NCBI RefSeq assembly: GCF_002214365.1
Contig: NZ_CP014854.1
Coordinates: 1,302,001-1,366,000, forward strand
From: Thermococcus celer Vu 13 = JCM 8558
GTDB lineage: Archaea; Methanobacteriota_B; Thermococci; Thermococcales; Thermococcaceae
Direction of reading: 5' to 3'
Length of the DNA stretch: 64,000 bases
Shown here: positions 1 to 9,129 of the stretch, piece by piece
Position numbering within the stretch: the stretch's first letter is position 1
How the letters are laid out: every line of letters begins with the position of its first letter
Program-made: the position numbers and the translations under genes
The notes under the pieces: model-generated
Database searches by the model: none
What the model was told of the DNA's origin: nothing
What the model saw: the letters and a program-made list of their open reading frames with translations, nothing else

Positions 1-1766
1 TCCCTGAGAACCTCCCGAACGGGTTCCGGGAGGGGTTTCTCGGTTATCAACGCCCGTATCCCCCTCTCGACCAGCTCCTCCGCTATGGCCTTCCCGGCGC
101 CGGCGGGGTTCACAATGAAGAGGACGTCGCCCTTCCTGAGGCCTATCTCCCTCTCGATCCTCTCGAGTTCCCTCCAGCTCAAAACACGGAGAACCTTCAG
201 CGGAACGGCCGAGCCCCTCGCCTCCACCACGTTCATCCTCTTCACCTGGACGAGGTCCCTGCTAAGTCTCGCGATGACATCCTTCGCATCCCTCAGCTCC
301 CTTTCGAGAACCTCTATTCGCTTCACCTTCGCCTCGAGTTCCCTCTCGCGGAGGACCTTCCTCCGAACCTCCTCGTCGTAATCGGCTATCCTCCGCTCGA
401 GTCTGCCGATGGTCTTCCTCTGCTCCTTTATTATCTCCCTCAGCTCGGCGTTCTCCCTCTCGAGGAACTCGATCCGCTTCTCCAGCTCGCGGATCCTCCT
501 CATGTAGGGCCGCAAATCGACGTTTACCCTCTCCTCGGGTTCTTCCCCTTCTTCCCCTGGCCTTTCGCGCAGCGTGACCCTCTGCATGGCCTCACCGAGG
601 TTGTAGCCCTGAATAACGAGGGCCTTGACTTCGTCGGCCTTCCCGGTTAAACCGGCCTCGCGGAGTCTGGCGTCAATGTGCTCGAGTTTCGGCTTCAGCC
701 GGAGGTAGGCCTTGTAAGCCGCCGCCAGGGCGTCGCGCTGGTGGTCGTCGTCAACATTAATCCCGAGGTTCCTGAGGAGCTCGTTCTTCTCCTCGACCCT
801 GAGGCTCTCCCGGGGAACGAAGAGGTTAGCTTTAAAGGAGCGGGCTATCTTCTCGACGAACCCTGGGGCGGGGTTCACGTCGGTGGCCACGATGACCGGA
901 TGGCCAACGTTGCTCACGAACCTGAAGACCTCGCCGACGAGCATGTTCCTCTCGCTGTGGAGGGCGACGACGCGACCGTTCAGGTCTATGGCGGCTATCC
1001 CGACGGTTATCCCGGGGTCGATGCCGACTATGATACTCTTCCTCCCGCGTACGGCCTCCTCGCCCTTCAGGGGGGCGAAACCGAGCTCGGCCCTCTCGAC
1101 CGGCTGGATCCTGACCTCAACGTCGCCTCCGCGCATCGGCTTTATAAGGCCCGCGAGCTCCTCCCTTTTAGCGTAGACCTTGAACTCCCCCCGGGCCAGG
1201 CCGTAGTCCTTCTCCTCGACCTCGAGGTCGAAGGGTATCTCCGCCCTCCTGAGCCTCTCCCCTATCTCCCTGACCTTGTCCCGGACGAGGTTGTGGACGC
1301 GCTTTCTGTAACGGTCCTGGCTCCATCCACCCTTCCCAGGACTCCTCCCCCGCGTGACCTTAATTACAACCTCGTCCTCGAAGGCTAAGACCTCGTAACC
1401 GACGCCTTTGCTCGCAAGGAGGGCCGAGAGCTTTGCCTCCTCGTAGGGATCAAAGCGGTCCACCACCCTTATTCCGTGCTCCCTCGCGAGGCTCTGAAGG
1501 CTTCTCTGTTCGCCAGGTCTGCCCGTCACCTGAACGAGCTTCGTCCCCCCCGGCAGCGCCCGGAGGAACTTCCTCAGATCATCGCCGAGCTCCGTGACGC
1601 TGTCTATGGCGACTATATCGGGCCTTTTGGACTGGACGAAGCGGATGAGGCGGTAGAGGGTGAACTCACCCTTTCTCTCGAGCCGCCCGTTGAACCAGCT
1701 CACGACGGCAAACCTCTTGGGGTTCTCGCTTATTACGTCAACTCCCAGGATCAGAATAGGCCCCAC
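1..1766 (-). CDS. DUF460 domain protein, RNase H-like fold plus coiled coil (3' end outside window)
   Basis: The minus-strand frame is open from a GTG at 1766 to the window edge (about 588 codons seen), so the C-terminus is missing. The N-terminus (ILILGVDV) and a second stretch near residue 243 (IVGIDPGITVGIAAID) look like RNase H/RuvC-type acidic motifs. A long charged coiled coil covers about residues 400-520, before a final globular part. This matches the archaeal DUF460 family, whose function is not established; a nuclease or nucleic-acid role is inference from the fold. A TATA-like TTTTTAAA lies about 33 bases upstream of the GTG, so the start is probably leaderless or nearly so. The gene follows pcp on the same strand. 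Confidence 0.8.
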   Translation of the reverse strand, partial: MGPILILGVDVISENPKRFAVVSWFNGRLERKGEFTLYRLIRFVQSKRPDIVAIDSVTELGDDLRKFLRALPGGTKLVQVTGRPGEQRSLQSLAREHGIRVVDRFDPYEEAKLSALLASKGVGYEVLAFEDEVVIKVTRGRSPGKGGWSQDRYRKRVHNLVRDKVREIGERLRRAEIPFDLEVEEKDYGLARGEFKVYAKREELAGLIKPMRGGDVEVRIQPVERAELGFAPLKGEEAVRGRKSIIVGIDPGITVGIAAIDLNGRVVALHSERNMLVGEVFRFVSNVGHPVIVATDVNPAPGFVEKIARSFKANLFVPRESLRVEEKNELLRNLGINVDDDHQRDALAAAYKAYLRLKPKLEHIDARLREAGLTGKADEVKALVIQGYNLGEAMQRVTLRERPGEEGEEPEERVNVDLRPYMRRIRELEKRIEFLERENAELREIIKEQRKTIGRLERRIADYDEEVRRKVLRERELEAKVKRIEVLERELRDAKDVIARLSRDLVQVKRMNVVEARGSAVPLKVLRVLSWRELERIEREIGLRKGDVLFIVNPAGAGKAIAEELVERGIRALITEKPLPEPVREVLR

Positions 1767-1803
1767 CCTCTCAGGAAAAGGTTCGGGGGGCGGTTTAAAA
1801 AGA

Positions 1804-2409
1804 TTATCGGGCCCGCAGAGAGGTTCTTACGGCGACCTCAACGGCCTTCTTTATCGTCTCAAGCGCCATCGAGGGCCTCGGTTTATCAAGGGCCTGCTCG
1901 TGACTGAAGGGGACGTGGATGAAGCCCGCTCTGGCCTCCATTCCAGCGACGGCTATCGTGTGAAGGGCCGTGAACATCGCGGCGTTGCAGACGTAGGTTC
2001 CGGCGGTGTTCGAGATTCCAGCCGGGATCTTCGCGTCCCTCAGGGCTTTAACGATGGCCTTTACAGGGAGCGTCGCGAAGTACGCCGCGGGTGCGCCCTC
2101 GAAGACAGGCTCGTCTCCGGGGGCGAAGCCGTCGTTATCCGGCTTTTCGCTATCCATGACGTTTATCGCGACCCGCTCAACGGTTACGTTGGGCCTCCCG
2201 CCGGCCTGTCCCGTGAGGACCACAACGTCCGGCCTTTCCTCGACGATTAACCTCGGGAGAATCTCCCGAACGCCGTTGAAGGTAACCGGGAGCCGGCGCT
2301 TTACCACCGCCGCGCCGTCCATCTCGTCGGGGAGCCTCCTAACCGCTTCCCAGGAGGGGTTTATGCTCTCACCGCCGAAGGGTTCGAAGCCTGTAACGAG
2401 AACCTTCAT
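1804..2409 (-). CDS. pcp: Pyroglutamyl-peptidase I
   Basis: This 201-residue cysteine peptidase removes N-terminal pyroglutamate from peptides in the cytoplasm. The sequence opens with the family signature VLVTGFEPFGGESINPSWEA. The catalytic triad is visible: Glu79 (in VERVAINV), Cys141 (GTYVCNA) and His165 (GFIHVPF). Length is typical of peptidase family C15. The start is an ATG with GGTGG eight bases upstream. It is divergent from the flavoprotein gene at 2470 and shares the short promoter region with it. It fits a peptide-fermenting lifestyle together with the nearby M32 carboxypeptidase. Confidence 0.95.
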   Translation of the reverse strand: MKVLVTGFEPFGGESINPSWEAVRRLPDEMDGAAVVKRRLPVTFNGVREILPRLIVEERPDVVVLTGQAGGRPNVTVERVAINVMDSEKPDNDGFAPGDEPVFEGAPAAYFATLPVKAIVKALRDAKIPAGISNTAGTYVCNAAMFTALHTIAVAGMEARAGFIHVPFSHEQALDKPRPSMALETIKKAVEVAVRTSLRAR

Positions 2410-2437
2410 GGTACCACCGAAAAGGTTAGGTTTTTAG

Positions 2438-2447
2438 GTTTTAAAAC
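2438..2447. promoter_or_regulatory. Palindromic TATA element shared by pcp and the divergent flavoprotein gene
   Basis: The sequence GTTTTAAAAC (part of a 12-base palindrome starting at 2437) lies about 35 bases from the pcp start and 26 bases from the ATG at 2470. No better TATA is visible for either gene. One symmetrical box may serve both directions; this is inferred from spacing only. Confidence 0.5.
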
Positions 2448-2469
2448 GCACTCCCCCCGGTGGGTGAGA

Positions 2470-3582
2470 ATGCGGTACGATGTTCTTATCATCGGCGGCG
2501 GGCCGGTCGGGAACTACCTCGCCAACCTGCTCGCGAGGGACTTCAGGGTTGCGGTGGTTGAGAAAAAGGGCTCCTTCGGGGGCAAAGCATGCACGGGGAT
2601 AATAGGGGCGGAGAACTACGGGAGGCTGGGCCTTCCGGATGAGGCCGTTCTAAACGAACTCCGGGGGGCGGTCTTCTACTCGAGGATACAGAGCTTCGAG
2701 GTGGAGAGGAAATCGCCGCAGGCCTATCTTGTGGATAGAAAGGCACTTGAGAGATGGCTGGCCGAGAGGGCGGTGGAGAGGGGAGTGGACTACTACATGG
2801 CCACGACCTTTCTGGGTTTCAGGAACGGAAGGGCCGTCCTTCAGAGGCTCGGTGAGAGGATCGAGGTCGAGGCGGACTTCTACGTTGGGGCCGACGGTGT
2901 GAACAGCACCGTGGCCAAAGCGATGGGGGCTCAAACGAGGGCGGAGTTTTTGAGCGGCTACGAGGTCGAGGTGGTCGGGAGCTTTAGGAGGGACTTCGTC
3001 GAGGTCTGGGTGAACAGGGAGGTGAACCCGGACTTCTTCCTCTGGGTGGCGCCGGTGAACGAGAGGATAGCGAGGGTTGGAACCTTCGGGAGCATCGAGG
3101 CCCTCAACAGGTTCCTGAGGATGAGGATGCTGAGGCCGACTTCGGTAGTCGAGTTCAAGGCCGGGAGCGTCGGCTTCGGGACGAGGAAGCCCTGGGCCAA
3201 GGGCAACGTCGCCCTCGTGGGGGACGCGGCGCTTCAGATAAAGCCGACCACCGCGGGGGGGATAGTCTACGGGATGCTCTGCGCCCAGGCCCTGAGGAGG
3301 GCCCTCCTCGATGGAAGACTCGGGGACTACGAGAGGGAATGCGCCTTCGTCAAGAAACAGGTAAGCTTTGGGCTCCGCTTCAGGAGGGTCTTCCTCGGGT
3401 TGGGCCAGGACGATATCGAGAGGGTCTTCGAGATCCTCGGGAGCCAGGAGGCGAGGGAGATTATAGAGAGTCAGGCGGACTTCGACGACCACCTGAAGAC
3501 CGCCAAGGCTATTCTAAGGAGGCCGAGGCTCCTCGCAAGGCTGATAAGGGTAAGTCCAACGATAATCCGAACGCTCCTGTGA
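2470..3582 (+). CDS. Geranylgeranyl reductase-family FAD-dependent oxidoreductase
   Basis: A flavoprotein of about 370 residues. The N-terminus has the dinucleotide-binding motif IIGGGPVGNYLA, followed by EKKGSFGGKACTG. A second FAD-contact motif is near the end: VALVGDAALQIKPTTAGGIVYG. This architecture is the geranylgeranyl reductase / archaeal lipid reductase superfamily, which hydrogenates isoprenoid chains of archaeal membrane lipids. Whether this paralogue acts on lipids or on another polyprenol cannot be told from sequence. The ATG at 2470 is preferred over the GTG at 2464 because GGTGGG lies just upstream. The ASCH gene follows after 9 bases and is probably cotranscribed. Confidence 0.85.
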   Translation: MRYDVLIIGGGPVGNYLANLLARDFRVAVVEKKGSFGGKACTGIIGAENYGRLGLPDEAVLNELRGAVFYSRIQSFEVERKSPQAYLVDRKALERWLAERAVERGVDYYMATTFLGFRNGRAVLQRLGERIEVEADFYVGADGVNSTVAKAMGAQTRAEFLSGYEVEVVGSFRRDFVEVWVNREVNPDFFLWVAPVNERIARVGTFGSIEALNRFLRMRMLRPTSVVEFKAGSVGFGTRKPWAKGNVALVGDAALQIKPTTAGGIVYGMLCAQALRRALLDGRLGDYERECAFVKKQVSFGLRFRRVFLGLGQDDIERVFEILGSQEAREIIESQADFDDHLKTAKAILRRPRLLARLIRVSPTIIRTLL

Positions 3583-3591
3583 GGTGAGACC

Positions 3592-3942
3592 ATGGCCACA
3601 TGGAGGATGGGTCTTCAGGAGGAGTACCTGAGGGCGATAGCCGAGGGGAAGAAAAAAGTTGAGGGAAGGCTGTACGACGAGAAGAGGCAGAAGATAATGC
3701 CGGGGGACACGATAATCTTCGAGGGAAGGCTGATGTGCGCGGTCAAGGACGTCAGGGTTTACTCCTCTTTCAAGGAGATGCTGGAGAAGGAGGGCCTCGA
3801 GAACGTCCTCCCGGGCGTTGGGAGCATCGACGATGGCGTTAAGGTCTATCGTCGCTTCTACTCTGAGGAGAAGGAGAGAAAGTACGGCGTCGCGGCAATA
3901 GAGGTCGAGCCCGTGGGGTGGATAGGGGAACCGCCGGAGTAA
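3592..3942 (+). CDS. ASCH domain protein
   Basis: This small 116-residue protein begins MATWRMGLQEEYLRAIAEGK and contains the ASCH pattern: KKVEGRLYD, then PGDTIIF, then a C-terminal beta strand (YGVAAIEVEPVG). ASCH domains resemble PUA domains and are thought to bind RNA; some cleave modified nucleosides. No specific substrate can be named. The start has a strong GAGGTGAG six bases upstream and lies 9 bases after the flavoprotein stop, which suggests one operon. The gene ends convergently with the carboxypeptidase. Confidence 0.8.
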   Translation: MATWRMGLQEEYLRAIAEGKKKVEGRLYDEKRQKIMPGDTIIFEGRLMCAVKDVRVYSSFKEMLEKEGLENVLPGVGSIDDGVKVYRRFYSEEKERKYGVAAIEVEPVGWIGEPPE

Positions 3943-3970
3943 AGTCAAAAGGAAAAGAGACCCGGGGAGG

Positions 3971-5464
3971 TCAGAGGTACCTCTCCTTCACCCACCTGAC
4001 GAAGTAGTCCGGGTTCAGCTCCTCGCCGATGGCTTTCTTCAGGAGCTCCTTCGGCGGGTAGATCGAGCCGTACCTGTGGATCCTCTCGCGGAGCCAGGCC
4101 TTTATCGGCTCGAAGTCGGCGCTGGCGATGTGCTCCTCCACGTTGAGGTCCTTCTTCATGTGGTAGTAGAACTGCGCCGAAAGGAGCGTTCCGATGCTGT
4201 AGGTCGGGAAGTAACCGATCGTTCCGTGGGCCCAGTGGATGTCCTGGAGGATGCCGTCGACGTAGCTCTTCGGCCTTATGCCCAGGAGGCGCTCCATCTC
4301 GTCGTTCCAGAGCTCCGGCAGATCCTTCGCCTTGACGCCTTCGTTGAGCATCATCCTCTCGAGCCTGAAGCGGAGTAGGATGTGGAAGTTGTAGGTTACG
4401 ACGTCCGATTCAGTCCTGATGAAGTCGGGCCGGACTACGTTGAAGTAGGAGTAAACGTCCTCGGGGGTGTAGTTCGCCATGAAGGGCAGGTTCTCCCTTA
4501 GGACCGGGTGGATGAGCTCCGCGAACTCCCTGGAGCGGCCGACTATGTTCTCCCAGAAACGGCTCTGGCTCTCGTGGATGCCGAGGCTGACTCCACCCGC
4601 TATAGGGGAGAAGGCAAACCTCTCGTCCTGCTGGAGTTCGTAGAGTGCGTGACCGAACTCGTGAACCGTGCTGAGTATGGTCCTCCTGAAGTCGTAGCCC
4701 TCGTACCTCGTGGTTATCCTGACGTCCCTTATCCCGAACTCCGTGGTGAACGGGTGGGCCGAGACGTCCAGACGGGAGCGAACCCCGAGCGGAAAGCCGA
4801 ACTTCTCGAGGATCCAGAGGTTGACCCTCTCCATCTGATCTTTCTCGTAGCGCTCCTTCTCGAGCGGGTGGCTCTGTGGGACCTTGCCCTCTTCGAGGAT
4901 CCTGTCGAGGAGGGGTTTTAGCTCCTTCTCCAGCCCCTCGAACATCCTCTCGACGTCTTTGGTGGTCGTACCTTCCTCGAACATGTCAAGGAGGGCGTCG
5001 TACGGCTCGTCCTCGTAGCCGAGGTAGTCCGCGGCCCTCTTCGCCAGGTCGATTATCCTGTCGAGCCACGGCTCGAACTTGGAGAAGTCGTCGCTCTTCT
5101 TGGCTTCCTCCCAGGCCTTCGTCGCCTGGCTCGTCACCTCGCTCATCTCGCGCAGAAACTCCGGAGGGAAGGACTTGCTTATCCTTATCTCCCTGTCGAG
5201 GACCCTGACGACGCCCCTCTCGTACTCGTTGAGCTCCAGATCCTTCGCCTTCTCAACTAACTCGACGAACTCGGGCTTGAGAAGGAACTCCTGGGAGAGA
5301 ACCGAGAGCTCACCCCGGGCGACGGAGCGCTCCAGTATTCCCTCCTTCGGCATGTTGACCTCCATGTCCCACCCGAGGACGCTCTGAGCGTGGCCTATGG
5401 CCCAGATGCGCCTGTACTTCGTGAGTATCTCCTTAACCGTCTCGTTCTGGAAGACCTCTTCCAT
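3971..5464 (-). CDS. Thermostable metallocarboxypeptidase, M32 family
   Basis: A 497-residue zinc carboxypeptidase of the Taq/Pfu type that removes C-terminal amino acids from peptides. The zinc site HEFGH is at residues 268-272, with the downstream family motif GIHESQSRFWEN supplying the third ligand. IRTESDVVTYNFHILLRF and the HWAHGTIGYFPTYSIGTL stretch are also M32 hallmarks. Length agrees with the roughly 500 residues of the family. The ATG at 5464 is chosen over the GTG at 5473 because GAGGTGAT sits four bases before it. It is cytoplasmic (no signal peptide) and appears monocistronic, divergent from the PfkB kinase. Confidence 0.95.
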   Translation of the reverse strand: MEEVFQNETVKEILTKYRRIWAIGHAQSVLGWDMEVNMPKEGILERSVARGELSVLSQEFLLKPEFVELVEKAKDLELNEYERGVVRVLDREIRISKSFPPEFLREMSEVTSQATKAWEEAKKSDDFSKFEPWLDRIIDLAKRAADYLGYEDEPYDALLDMFEEGTTTKDVERMFEGLEKELKPLLDRILEEGKVPQSHPLEKERYEKDQMERVNLWILEKFGFPLGVRSRLDVSAHPFTTEFGIRDVRITTRYEGYDFRRTILSTVHEFGHALYELQQDERFAFSPIAGGVSLGIHESQSRFWENIVGRSREFAELIHPVLRENLPFMANYTPEDVYSYFNVVRPDFIRTESDVVTYNFHILLRFRLERMMLNEGVKAKDLPELWNDEMERLLGIRPKSYVDGILQDIHWAHGTIGYFPTYSIGTLLSAQFYYHMKKDLNVEEHIASADFEPIKAWLRERIHRYGSIYPPKELLKKAIGEELNPDYFVRWVKERYL

Positions 5465-5621
5465 CTCGATCACCTCTACTTACCTCTGGCGATACTTTGG
5501 GGAACGGAACTTTTAACCTTTTCGATGGACATCTAAACGAAACGGTAAAAAGCTATTACTCAAACCGGAAATCGCTTAAAGGGTCATGATAAGTGCTCGA
5601 AAAGCGACGCCGGTGATGCCA

Positions 5622-6455
5622 ATGAAGCTCGACCTCGTAGTTCTCGGACACGTCTCTATAGACCACATCAGGTTTCCGGGCAAAGAAGAGGTGCTGTACC
5701 CGGGTGGCGCGGCGGCCGCCGTGGCCACCTCGGCGGCCCTGGCGGGGGCGAAGGTGGGTCTGGTAACGAAGGTTGGTGAAGACTTCCCGCGGGAATGGCT
5801 CGAAAGGCTCTCCTCGCTCCTCGACATCAGGGGTGTCCGGATCCTGCCGGGGAAGACCATCCACATCCACGTGATATACCACGAGGACGGGAGCGTCGAT
5901 TCTCCGGTTGAGATGGGCGTGGCCAGGAACATGGGCGAAACCCCGATTCCGGAGGATTACATGAGCGCAAAGGTGTTTCACATAGCCCCGATCCCACCGG
6001 AGGAGCAACTCAAAGCCGTGAAGAGGCTCGAGGGCAGGATTATAAGCCTCGATTTCAACCCAACGTACATGAAGAGCTACGAGAAAAAAACCGGGCTTAT
6101 GCGGGAGATAGTTTCAAAGGTGGAGGTGCTGTTCCCCAACGAGAGGGAGGCCTTGACCATAACCAAGGCCCAAACGGTGGAGGAGGCCGCGGAGATACTC
6201 CACGACTGGGGAGCGAAGCTCATCGTCGTAACGCGCGGCGAGAGGGGCGTTCTGGTTTACGACGGAACGTCCCGGGAGTTCCCGGCGCTTCCGATAAGCC
6301 CGAAAGAAATCGTGGATCCCACCGGCGCCGGGGATGCCTTCGCGGGCGGTTTTTTAGCGATGTACTCGAAGGGAAAGAACATAGAGGAGTGCGTTGAAAA
6401 AGGGCTGGAGAGGGCGAGGGAAGTGCTCAAAAAGATGGGGAGCTGGAGCGTCTAA
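5622..6455 (+). CDS. PfkB-family sugar/nucleoside kinase
   Basis: A 277-residue ribokinase-like enzyme. The N-terminal Gly-rich PGGAAAAVATSAALAG and the C-terminal DPTGAGDAFAGG (from residue 232; Asp238 is the expected catalytic base) define the PfkB family. Thermococcales have several such kinases (ADP-dependent ribose-1-phosphate kinase, cytidine or nucleoside kinase), and the substrate is not decidable here. The ATG at 5622 is preferred to the upstream ATG at 5586. GGTGAT precedes it at the right distance, and a TATA-like CGCTTAAAG near 5573-5581 would place transcription start downstream of 5586. The gene end overlaps the convergent membrane gene by four bases. Confidence 0.88.
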   Translation: MKLDLVVLGHVSIDHIRFPGKEEVLYPGGAAAAVATSAALAGAKVGLVTKVGEDFPREWLERLSSLLDIRGVRILPGKTIHIHVIYHEDGSVDSPVEMGVARNMGETPIPEDYMSAKVFHIAPIPPEEQLKAVKRLEGRIISLDFNPTYMKSYEKKTGLMREIVSKVEVLFPNEREALTITKAQTVEEAAEILHDWGAKLIVVTRGERGVLVYDGTSREFPALPISPKEIVDPTGAGDAFAGGFLAMYSKGKNIEECVEKGLERAREVLKKMGSWSV

Positions 6456-6874
6456 GAGACCGCGAGCCGGGCGAAGAGGTACAGCACCACGAACAGGAGC
6501 GCCGCGAGGGCCGTCACCTCGAACCTCGGGAGAACCGGCGAGAGCATCGCCATCAGGGCGTAGGTCGGAAACGCCATGACAACCGCCAGGGTCAGGATGA
6601 GGTAGTGCCTCATCGGAGCGCGCTCTCTATCAAGGTATCCCATCTCGATCGTGAGAACCGTCAGAGCCATCACGGTCAGGCCGTAGAACCCACCTGTCCG
6701 GGTGTAGATGAGAAAGGCCGCCGTCGTTACCAGGAAGAGCACGCCCATGAAGTACCACTGAACGGCCATGAGCGCCAGGGGGACGAGCAGGAGCGTTCTG
6801 ACGTCGCGCATTCCGAGGAGGACGAAGAGGAGGACCACGGGCACAAGGGAGTAAAGTCTTCTATTAATCTTCAC
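6452..6874 (-). CDS. Small multipass membrane protein of the MoxR/DUF58 operon
   Basis: A 140-residue hydrophobic protein with about five predicted membrane helices (for example LVPVVLLFVLL, LALMAVQWYFMGVLFLV, LALLFVVLYLFA). I do not recognise a named family. It starts at a GTG that overlaps the stop of the DUF58 gene, so it is the last gene of a five-gene operon (DUF4129 protein, 148-residue membrane protein, MoxR, DUF58, this gene). Translational coupling suggests it works with the DUF58 protein at the membrane. Confidence 0.7.
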   Translation of the reverse strand: MKINRRLYSLVPVVLLFVLLGMRDVRTLLLVPLALMAVQWYFMGVLFLVTTAAFLIYTRTGGFYGLTVMALTVLTIEMGYLDRERAPMRHYLILTLAVVMAFPTYALMAMLSPVLPRFEVTALAALLFVVLYLFARLAVS

Positions 6875-8166
6875 AGACCAACCACCTCCGCTATCGCCGC
6901 CTCCAGGGGTTTCCTGACGTCCCAGTCGACGATGATGCCGTAGGAGGACATCTTCATCAGCGTGGCCTCCCTCTGAAGGGAGAGGAGCTTGAGGGCGAGC
7001 TCCTCCTCACGGTTCTTAGGTTTAACTGCCGTGTACGGGTTCGGGCTTACGACCACCACGCTGTAACCGTAGCGGGCCATTGTTTTGAGGGCCTCCCTGC
7101 TCTCCTCCGTCAGGAGGGGCGAGAAGTACAGGAGCTGGGCCCGGGCCGGAAAGCGCGTCCTTATCAGGTGCTCGACCTGGTAGGCTATCATGTTGTTCCT
7201 GTCGGGCTTTGCGGTGCTCAGGAAGTCTATGCACTTGAAGAAGTGCCTCTTGCCGTAGTCAACGCGAACCCAGAGGGGGACGTCCTCCGCGAGCAGGAGG
7301 CCGAAGCTGGTTCCGTTGTTGAGGGCGTTGAGCATCAGCGAGGCGGCCGCCCTGATGAGGTGGTCAAAGACGAGACTACCGGTGTAGGAGGCATCAACTA
7401 TGAAGATGACGTCGACCTTCCTCTCGCTCTCGTACTCGTTGGCCATTATCCTCCCCGTCCTCGCGGTGGCCTTCCAGTTGATTATCCTGAGCGGGTCCCC
7501 GGGCTGGTACTCCCTTACCGCGTGGAACTCAACCCCCTCACCTACCCTCGGGCTCGGCAGGGGACCGACGGTTATCTTGGTCCCCCGCGTCGAATAGGGC
7601 GTCGGAACGTCGGTTATTATTGGAACCCCCACTATCTCGCTGTAAAGTTCAACCTTTCTGTCAACCTTGAAGAAGCCGAAGGGGTCGCGGTAGCTCAGCC
7701 TCACCCAGTTGAACTCGTGGATTCCGCGCTTAACGCGGACCTTGTACCGTATCTCCCTCTCCTCTCCCGGCTGGAGGGACAGGACGTGCTCCCTCCGTCC
7801 CCCCACCAGCTCCAGTCCAGGTGGCACGTCCTCCGTGATTTTCAACGTGGGTATCCTCTCATGGGACTTAACCCTGAGGGTTATCTCAACCTCGCTCCCC
7901 TCGAGGAAACGGCTGTGGGGGACTACGCGCTCGACCTCAACGTCAAGGCTCGGTTTGAAGAAGAACACCGCCAAGAACAGGAGCCATATTATCGGAAGAG
8001 TCAGATACGTCATCTCCCAGCGCAGGAGGAGGAAGGCTAACATGACGATTAGCCAGAGCGCGAGGAGAATCTCCTCCGCCTTCTCCGTTGGGAGCATCCT
8101 ATCGACGGGTTCTTCTTCCCTTTCCTCGACGTAGGTGGAACCGTAGAGTGGGGGTTGGACCTGCAC
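6871..8166 (-). CDS. DUF58 domain membrane protein
   Basis: A 431-residue protein. Two hydrophobic helices near residues 33-72 are followed by a beta-rich domain and then the DUF58 hallmark YQPGDPLRIINWKATART near residue 225. A von Willebrand A-like segment follows (VDVIFIVDASYTGS). DUF58 proteins nearly always sit beside MoxR ATPases, as here, and the pair is thought to act in assembly or maturation of envelope complexes. The start is a GTG with GAGGTGAAAG just upstream. It is fourth in its operon, ten bases after moxR. Confidence 0.9.
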   Translation of the reverse strand: MQVQPPLYGSTYVEEREEEPVDRMLPTEKAEEILLALWLIVMLAFLLLRWEMTYLTLPIIWLLFLAVFFFKPSLDVEVERVVPHSRFLEGSEVEITLRVKSHERIPTLKITEDVPPGLELVGGRREHVLSLQPGEEREIRYKVRVKRGIHEFNWVRLSYRDPFGFFKVDRKVELYSEIVGVPIITDVPTPYSTRGTKITVGPLPSPRVGEGVEFHAVREYQPGDPLRIINWKATARTGRIMANEYESERKVDVIFIVDASYTGSLVFDHLIRAAASLMLNALNNGTSFGLLLAEDVPLWVRVDYGKRHFFKCIDFLSTAKPDRNNMIAYQVEHLIRTRFPARAQLLYFSPLLTEESREALKTMARYGYSVVVVSPNPYTAVKPKNREEELALKLLSLQREATLMKMSSYGIIVDWDVRKPLEAAIAEVVGL

Positions 8167-8175
8167 CCTTTCACC

Positions 8176-9129
8176 TCACTCGAACTTGGGAACCGGAACG
8201 CGCTCGAGGAGCTTCTCCATTACGCGCTCCTGGCTGACCCTGGTGTACCACAGCTCCCTCTTGAGGATGAGCCTGTGGCTCAAAGCTGGAACCGCGACCG
8301 CCTTCACGTCATCCGGAATCACGTAGTCCCTTCCCTGGAGGGCGGCGTAGGCCCTCGAAAGCCTGAGCAGGGCAAGGCTTCCCCTCGGAGACGCCCCGAC
8401 CTCTATTTCCTTCCTGTTATCCCTCGTGGCGAGCACTACGTCCGTTATGTACTCCAGGATGGGGTCGCTGACGTAAACGTCCTCTACGGCCCTCTGCATC
8501 TCGATGACTTCCTCCGGGGTCAAGACGGGCCTTACGTCGACCTCCTCCTTCTTCCTGGCCATCCTCCTGCGGAGTATCTCGATCTCCTCCTCCCTGCTTG
8601 GATAGCCGACCCTCAAACGAACCAGGAAGCGGTCGAGCTGGGCCTCGGGTAGGGGATAGGTTCCCTCCTGCTCTATCGGGTTCTGGGTTGCCATGACTAT
8701 GAACGGCCTCTCCAGCTCGTAGGTCTTCCCCTCAACGGTGACCTGCATCTCCTGCATCGCCTCGAGGAGGGCAGACTGCGTTTTCGGGGGCGCACGGTTG
8801 ACCTCGTCCGCGAGGAGGACGTTCGTGAAGATCGGTCCCCTCTTGAACTCGAACTCGAGGGTCTTCTGGTTGAAGACGCTGACGCCGAGAATGTCGCTCG
8901 GCAGCAGGTCGGGCGTGAACTGGACGCGCCTGAACTTAACCCCAAGGGCCGTTGCAAAGCTCTTCGCCATGAGCGTCTTGGCGAGGCCGGGCAGGTCCTC
9001 CAGGAGTACGTGCCCACCGGCCAGGATCGTCGTCAGTATGAGCCTCAGCACCTCGTCCTTTCCCACTATGGCTTTCCTAACCTCATCCAGGACGGCGTTA
9101 CCCTTCGAGCTTACCTCTTCTATCCTCAT
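8176..9129 (-). CDS. MoxR-family AAA+ ATPase
   Basis: A 317-residue AAA+ chaperone-like ATPase. The Walker A region is DLPGLAKTLMAKSFA near residue 48, Walker B is LLADEVNRAPPKTQSALL near residue 105, and the sensor segment is VMATQNPIEQEGTYPLPEAQ. Both the length and the YPLPEAQLDRFL motif are typical of MoxR. Members remodel or help assemble partner proteins carrying VWA-like domains, here presumably the adjacent DUF58 protein. The ATG overlaps the 3' end of the preceding membrane-protein gene by about 30 bases, so the genes are translationally linked. Confidence 0.95.
   Translation of the reverse strand: MRIEEVSSKGNAVLDEVRKAIVGKDEVLRLILTTILAGGHVLLEDLPGLAKTLMAKSFATALGVKFRRVQFTPDLLPSDILGVSVFNQKTLEFEFKRGPIFTNVLLADEVNRAPPKTQSALLEAMQEMQVTVEGKTYELERPFIVMATQNPIEQEGTYPLPEAQLDRFLVRLRVGYPSREEEIEILRRRMARKKEEVDVRPVLTPEEVIEMQRAVEDVYVSDPILEYITDVVLATRDNRKEIEVGASPRGSLALLRLSRAYAALQGRDYVIPDDVKAVAVPALSHRLILKRELWYTRVSQERVMEKLLERVPVPKFE

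Noticed and set aside
678-1388. Long plus-strand open frame over the DUF460 gene
   Set aside because: It is antisense to a clear DUF460 protein. Its translation is Pro/Gly/Leu-rich without any domain, which is typical of shadow frames in GC-rich codons.
7168-8040. 290-residue plus-strand open frame
   Set aside because: Antisense to the DUF58 protein, low-complexity translation, no promoter or ribosome binding site.
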